DNA of 7,310 bases from Pseudomonadota bacterium. GTDB lineage: Bacteria; Pseudomonadota; Gammaproteobacteria; Steroidobacterales; Steroidobacteraceae. Below are positions 5,110 to 7,310 of the stretch, one piece after another (position 1 is the first letter of the stretch; each line of letters starts with the position of its first letter). The position numbers and the translations under genes are program-made. The stretch lies in the NCBI GenBank assembly GCA_023428645.1, contig JAEYXD010000172.1:1-7310 (forward strand), written 5' to 3'. The notes beneath the pieces were generated by a model. It had not been told where the DNA came from. It ran no database searches and worked only from the letters and a program-made list of their open reading frames with translations.

Positions 5110-7310
5110 ATGGCGAGCACCCCTTCAGACACGTTGGATACCGTGCCTCGTCCATCGGACGGGTTGTTCGGACCGCGACATCCACGGCGGCGCTCGAAGA
5201 GCGGTCTGGACGTGCTGCTGACGAAGGCCGCCGTCGACTTCCAGAATCTCACCGAACACACGGCCGAGCGCGTCTCGCGCGAAAACCTGGAAAGCCTGCG
5301 CGAGGCCGCCGGACTCGACGCCATCTTCATCGCGAAGTACTGCAGCGAGCGTCGCTCGATCGAGAGTGTCGTCGCCGCCGCGAGCATGTTCTCCGCTTTC
5401 AATCCCGTCGTGCTGACGGGCGAGCCGCTGGAGCGCTTGCCTTTCCTGCGCGATCGCCTCGAGCACCTGCGGGTCATCGAGCTGCGCGATACCGCCCAGC
5501 CGCGGCGCGAGCTGCGGCTGGAAGGGGAGCGCTTCGCGTCGTTGCATGTCGGCGGTGTGCTGCTGATCGGCTTCGCCGTGCGCGGCCGGCTCGCGGGCTT
5601 CCTGGCGCTCTGTTCGACCCAGCCGCGCGACAGCTGGGACGTGAGCTTCCATCTGATGTTGAAGCTGCTCGGCTCGAGCTATTCGAGCGGTCTCGAGCGC
5701 TCGCAGTACAAGAGTCAGTTCGCGAACCTGGAGGAGCGGGGCGATCTCGCGCTGCACGGCGCGAACGACGGCATCTGGGATTTCGATCTCGAACGCAAGA
5801 CGACGTATTTCTCGCCACGCTGGAAGTCGATGCTCGGCTACACGGAGGACGAGCTCGATCTGAACGACTGGCAGCAATTCGTCCACCCCGACGATCTGCC
5901 GCGCGTGCACGAGGCGCTGCGCGAGCATCTCTCGGGCAAGGAGCCAATGTTCGAGAGCGTGCATCGGCTCAAGCATCGCGACGGCGTCTGGCTGTGGGTC
6001 GTGAGCCGCGCGAAGGCGCGTGTCGATGAGCAGGGACGCGTGCGGCGCATCGTCGGCGTCGATCTGGATGTCACCGAGCGCAAGCTGTTCGAGGACGCGC
6101 TGTTCAAGGAGAAGGAAAGCGCGCAGATCACGCTGCAATCGATCGGTGACGGCGTCATCACGACCGATTCGGACTGCCGCATCGAATATCTGAATCCCGT
6201 CGCGGAGCAGCTGACCGGCTGGCGCATCGAGCACGCGCAAGGCCGGCTGATCGACGAGATCTTCCGCAGCTTCCACGAGGAAACCTGCGAGCCGCTCGAG
6301 AATCCTCTGGCCGTCGCCATCCGCCGCACGCGCGCGATCAAGTCCGTACGGCCGACGCTGCTGATCCGCCGCGATGGCAACGAGCTCTATATCGAAAGCT
6401 GCGCCTCGCCGATTCGCGACCACAACGGGGCCGTGTCGGGCGGCGTGCTCGTGTTCCACGACGTGAGCGAAAGCCGCGAGCTGAATCGCAAGCTGTCGTA
6501 TCACGCGAGCCACGACATCCTCACCGGGCTCGTCAATCGCCGCGAATTCGAAGCGCGCCTGGAGCGCGCGTTGAAGAGCGCCCGCGCGCGCGAGGCTTCC
6601 TACGCCCTGTGCCACATCGACCTCGATCAGTTCAAGATCATCAACGACAACTGCGGCCATAGCGCGGGCGACGCGCTGCTCGGGCAGGTCGGCGCGTTAC
6701 TGAAATCGAAGATCCGCTGGCGCGATACCGTCGCTCGGCTCGGCGGCGACGAGTTCGGCGTGTTGCTCGAGAGCTGCTCGATGGAAGAGGGCATCCGCAA
6801 CGCCGAAGCGCTGCGCGAGGCGATTCGCAACTACAAGTTCGTGTGGGAGGAGCGCACGTTCCGGCTCGGCGCTTCGATCGGCGTCGTGCCGCTCTCGCCG
6901 GACAACGAGGACGTCGCCGCCTTGCTGTCGGCGGCGGACAGCGCGTGCGCCGCGGCGAAGGAAAGCGGCCGCAATCGCATCTACAGCTTCCAGGAAAACG
7001 ACATCGACCTGATGCGCCGGCGCCGTGAGATGCAGTGGGCGGCGCGCATCAACAACGCGCTCGAGGACGGGCGTTTCGAAATCTATCGCCAGGTGATCCA
7101 GCCGTTGCAGCGGCCCGATCCCGGCCTGCATTACGAGTTGCTGCTGCGCATGCGTGATGAGGCGGGCAAGATCGTCTCGCCGGACCAGTTCATTGCCGCG
7201 GCGGAACGCTATGGGCTCACGCCGAACATCGACCGCTGGATGATCGAGCACGCGCTGCGCTGGCTCGTCTCTGAGGCGGACGAGCGCGAGAAGCTGTCCC
7301 TGTGCTCGAT
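5110..7310 (+). CDS. GAF-PAS-PAS-GGDEF-EAL cyclic-di-GMP signalling protein, 3' truncated by window
   Basis: At least 733 residues; the frame runs off the right edge. Domains in order: a GAF-like region (about 20-200), a PAS_3-type domain (about 208-325) with GIWDFDLERK, HPDD and the PAC segment ending VDVTERK-like, and a second PAS (about 338-455) with GDGVITTD, YLNPVAEQLTGW and HDVSESREL. GGDEF follows (about 466-640) with HDILTGLVNRREF and an intact active site RLGGDEF (543-549), then the start of EAL. The inhibitory RxxD site is present (R536-D539, five residues before GGDEF), so diguanylate cyclase activity with product inhibition is expected. The EAL signature reads E676-L-L in YELLLRM: the metal-binding Glu is kept and Ala is replaced. 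Phosphodiesterase activity cannot be judged because most of the domain is outside. No transmembrane helix is seen, so it is probably cytosolic. ATG 5110 has no good RBS; an in-frame GTG at 5065 is an alternative. Confidence 0.93.
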   Translation, partial: MASTPSDTLDTVPRPSDGLFGPRHPRRRSKSGLDVLLTKAAVDFQNLTEHTAERVSRENLESLREAAGLDAIFIAKYCSERRSIESVVAAASMFSAFNPVVLTGEPLERLPFLRDRLEHLRVIELRDTAQPRRELRLEGERFASLHVGGVLLIGFAVRGRLAGFLALCSTQPRDSWDVSFHLMLKLLGSSYSSGLERSQYKSQFANLEERGDLALHGANDGIWDFDLERKTTYFSPRWKSMLGYTEDELDLNDWQQFVHPDDLPRVHEALREHLSGKEPMFESVHRLKHRDGVWLWVVSRAKARVDEQGRVRRIVGVDLDVTERKLFEDALFKEKESAQITLQSIGDGVITTDSDCRIEYLNPVAEQLTGWRIEHAQGRLIDEIFRSFHEETCEPLENPLAVAIRRTRAIKSVRPTLLIRRDGNELYIESCASPIRDHNGAVSGGVLVFHDVSESRELNRKLSYHASHDILTGLVNRREFEARLERALKSARAREASYALCHIDLDQFKIINDNCGHSAGDALLGQVGALLKSKIRWRDTVARLGGDEFGVLLESCSMEEGIRNAEALREAIRNYKFVWEERTFRLGASIGVVPLSPDNEDVAALLSAADSACAAAKESGRNRIYSFQENDIDLMRRRREMQWAARINNALEDGRFEIYRQVIQPLQRPDPGLHYELLLRMRDEAGKIVSPDQFIAAAERYGLTPNIDRWMIEHALRWLVSEADEREKLSLCS

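Noticed and set aside
5125..6660. A 511-codon open frame antisense to the GGDEF-EAL gene
   Set aside because: It has no recognisable domain and mirrors a GC-rich gene whose sense frame shows clear GAF, PAS, GGDEF and EAL motifs; long antisense frames are expected at this base composition.

Overview
This is a GC-rich chromosomal window with housekeeping genes and no trace of plasmid, phage or insertion-sequence content. The gene mix points to a Gammaproteobacterium of the Xanthomonadales/Nevskiales/Steroidobacter type: ispH beside type IV minor pilin genes, a CCA-encoding tRNA, a DUF374 acyltransferase and a GAF-PAS-PAS-GGDEF-EAL protein. That placement is an inference from gene content and codon use; I could not run a phylogeny.

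Layout. Positions 2-379 (+) hold the 3' end of ispH, the last enzyme of the MEP isoprenoid pathway. Converging on it are two minus-strand type IV pilin-like genes, fimT/gspH-like (1440-907) and pilV (881-393). A 176-bp divergent spacer separates them from a Fur-superfamily regulator (1617-2042, +) that resembles Irr rather than classical Fur. A palindrome-rich spacer and a promoter lead into tRNA-Thr(CGT) (2148-2223), which is followed by a strong intrinsic terminator. Directly behind the terminator is a DUF374 lysophospholipid acyltransferase-like gene (to 3029, +). It converges on a cation diffusion facilitator efflux gene (4014-3049, -). An 85-bp divergent promoter region separates that gene from a family 2 glycosyltransferase (4100-4831, +), which looks leaderless. 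After a 278-bp spacer with a possible leader ORF comes a large GAF-PAS-PAS-GGDEF-EAL protein (5110 to the window edge, +), truncated by the window.

How they work together. There is no single pathway. The genes are independent transcription units of one or two genes with alternating strands. Envelope themes recur: pseudopilins, an acyltransferase, a polyprenyl-phosphate-type glycosyltransferase, and c-di-GMP turnover, which in many bacteria controls type IV pili and exopolysaccharide. Metal themes also recur: an Irr-like regulator, a CDF transporter and the Fe-S enzyme IspH. No functional link between these is shown by the sequence.

The most useful second looks are the orphan two-gene minor-pilin unit beside ispH, the Irr-like regulator without cysteine zinc sites, uncertain starts at pilV, the acyltransferase and the GGDEF-EAL gene, and a 13-nt promoter element shared by the tRNA and the leaderless glycosyltransferase. 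I found no convincing undescribed multi-gene system.
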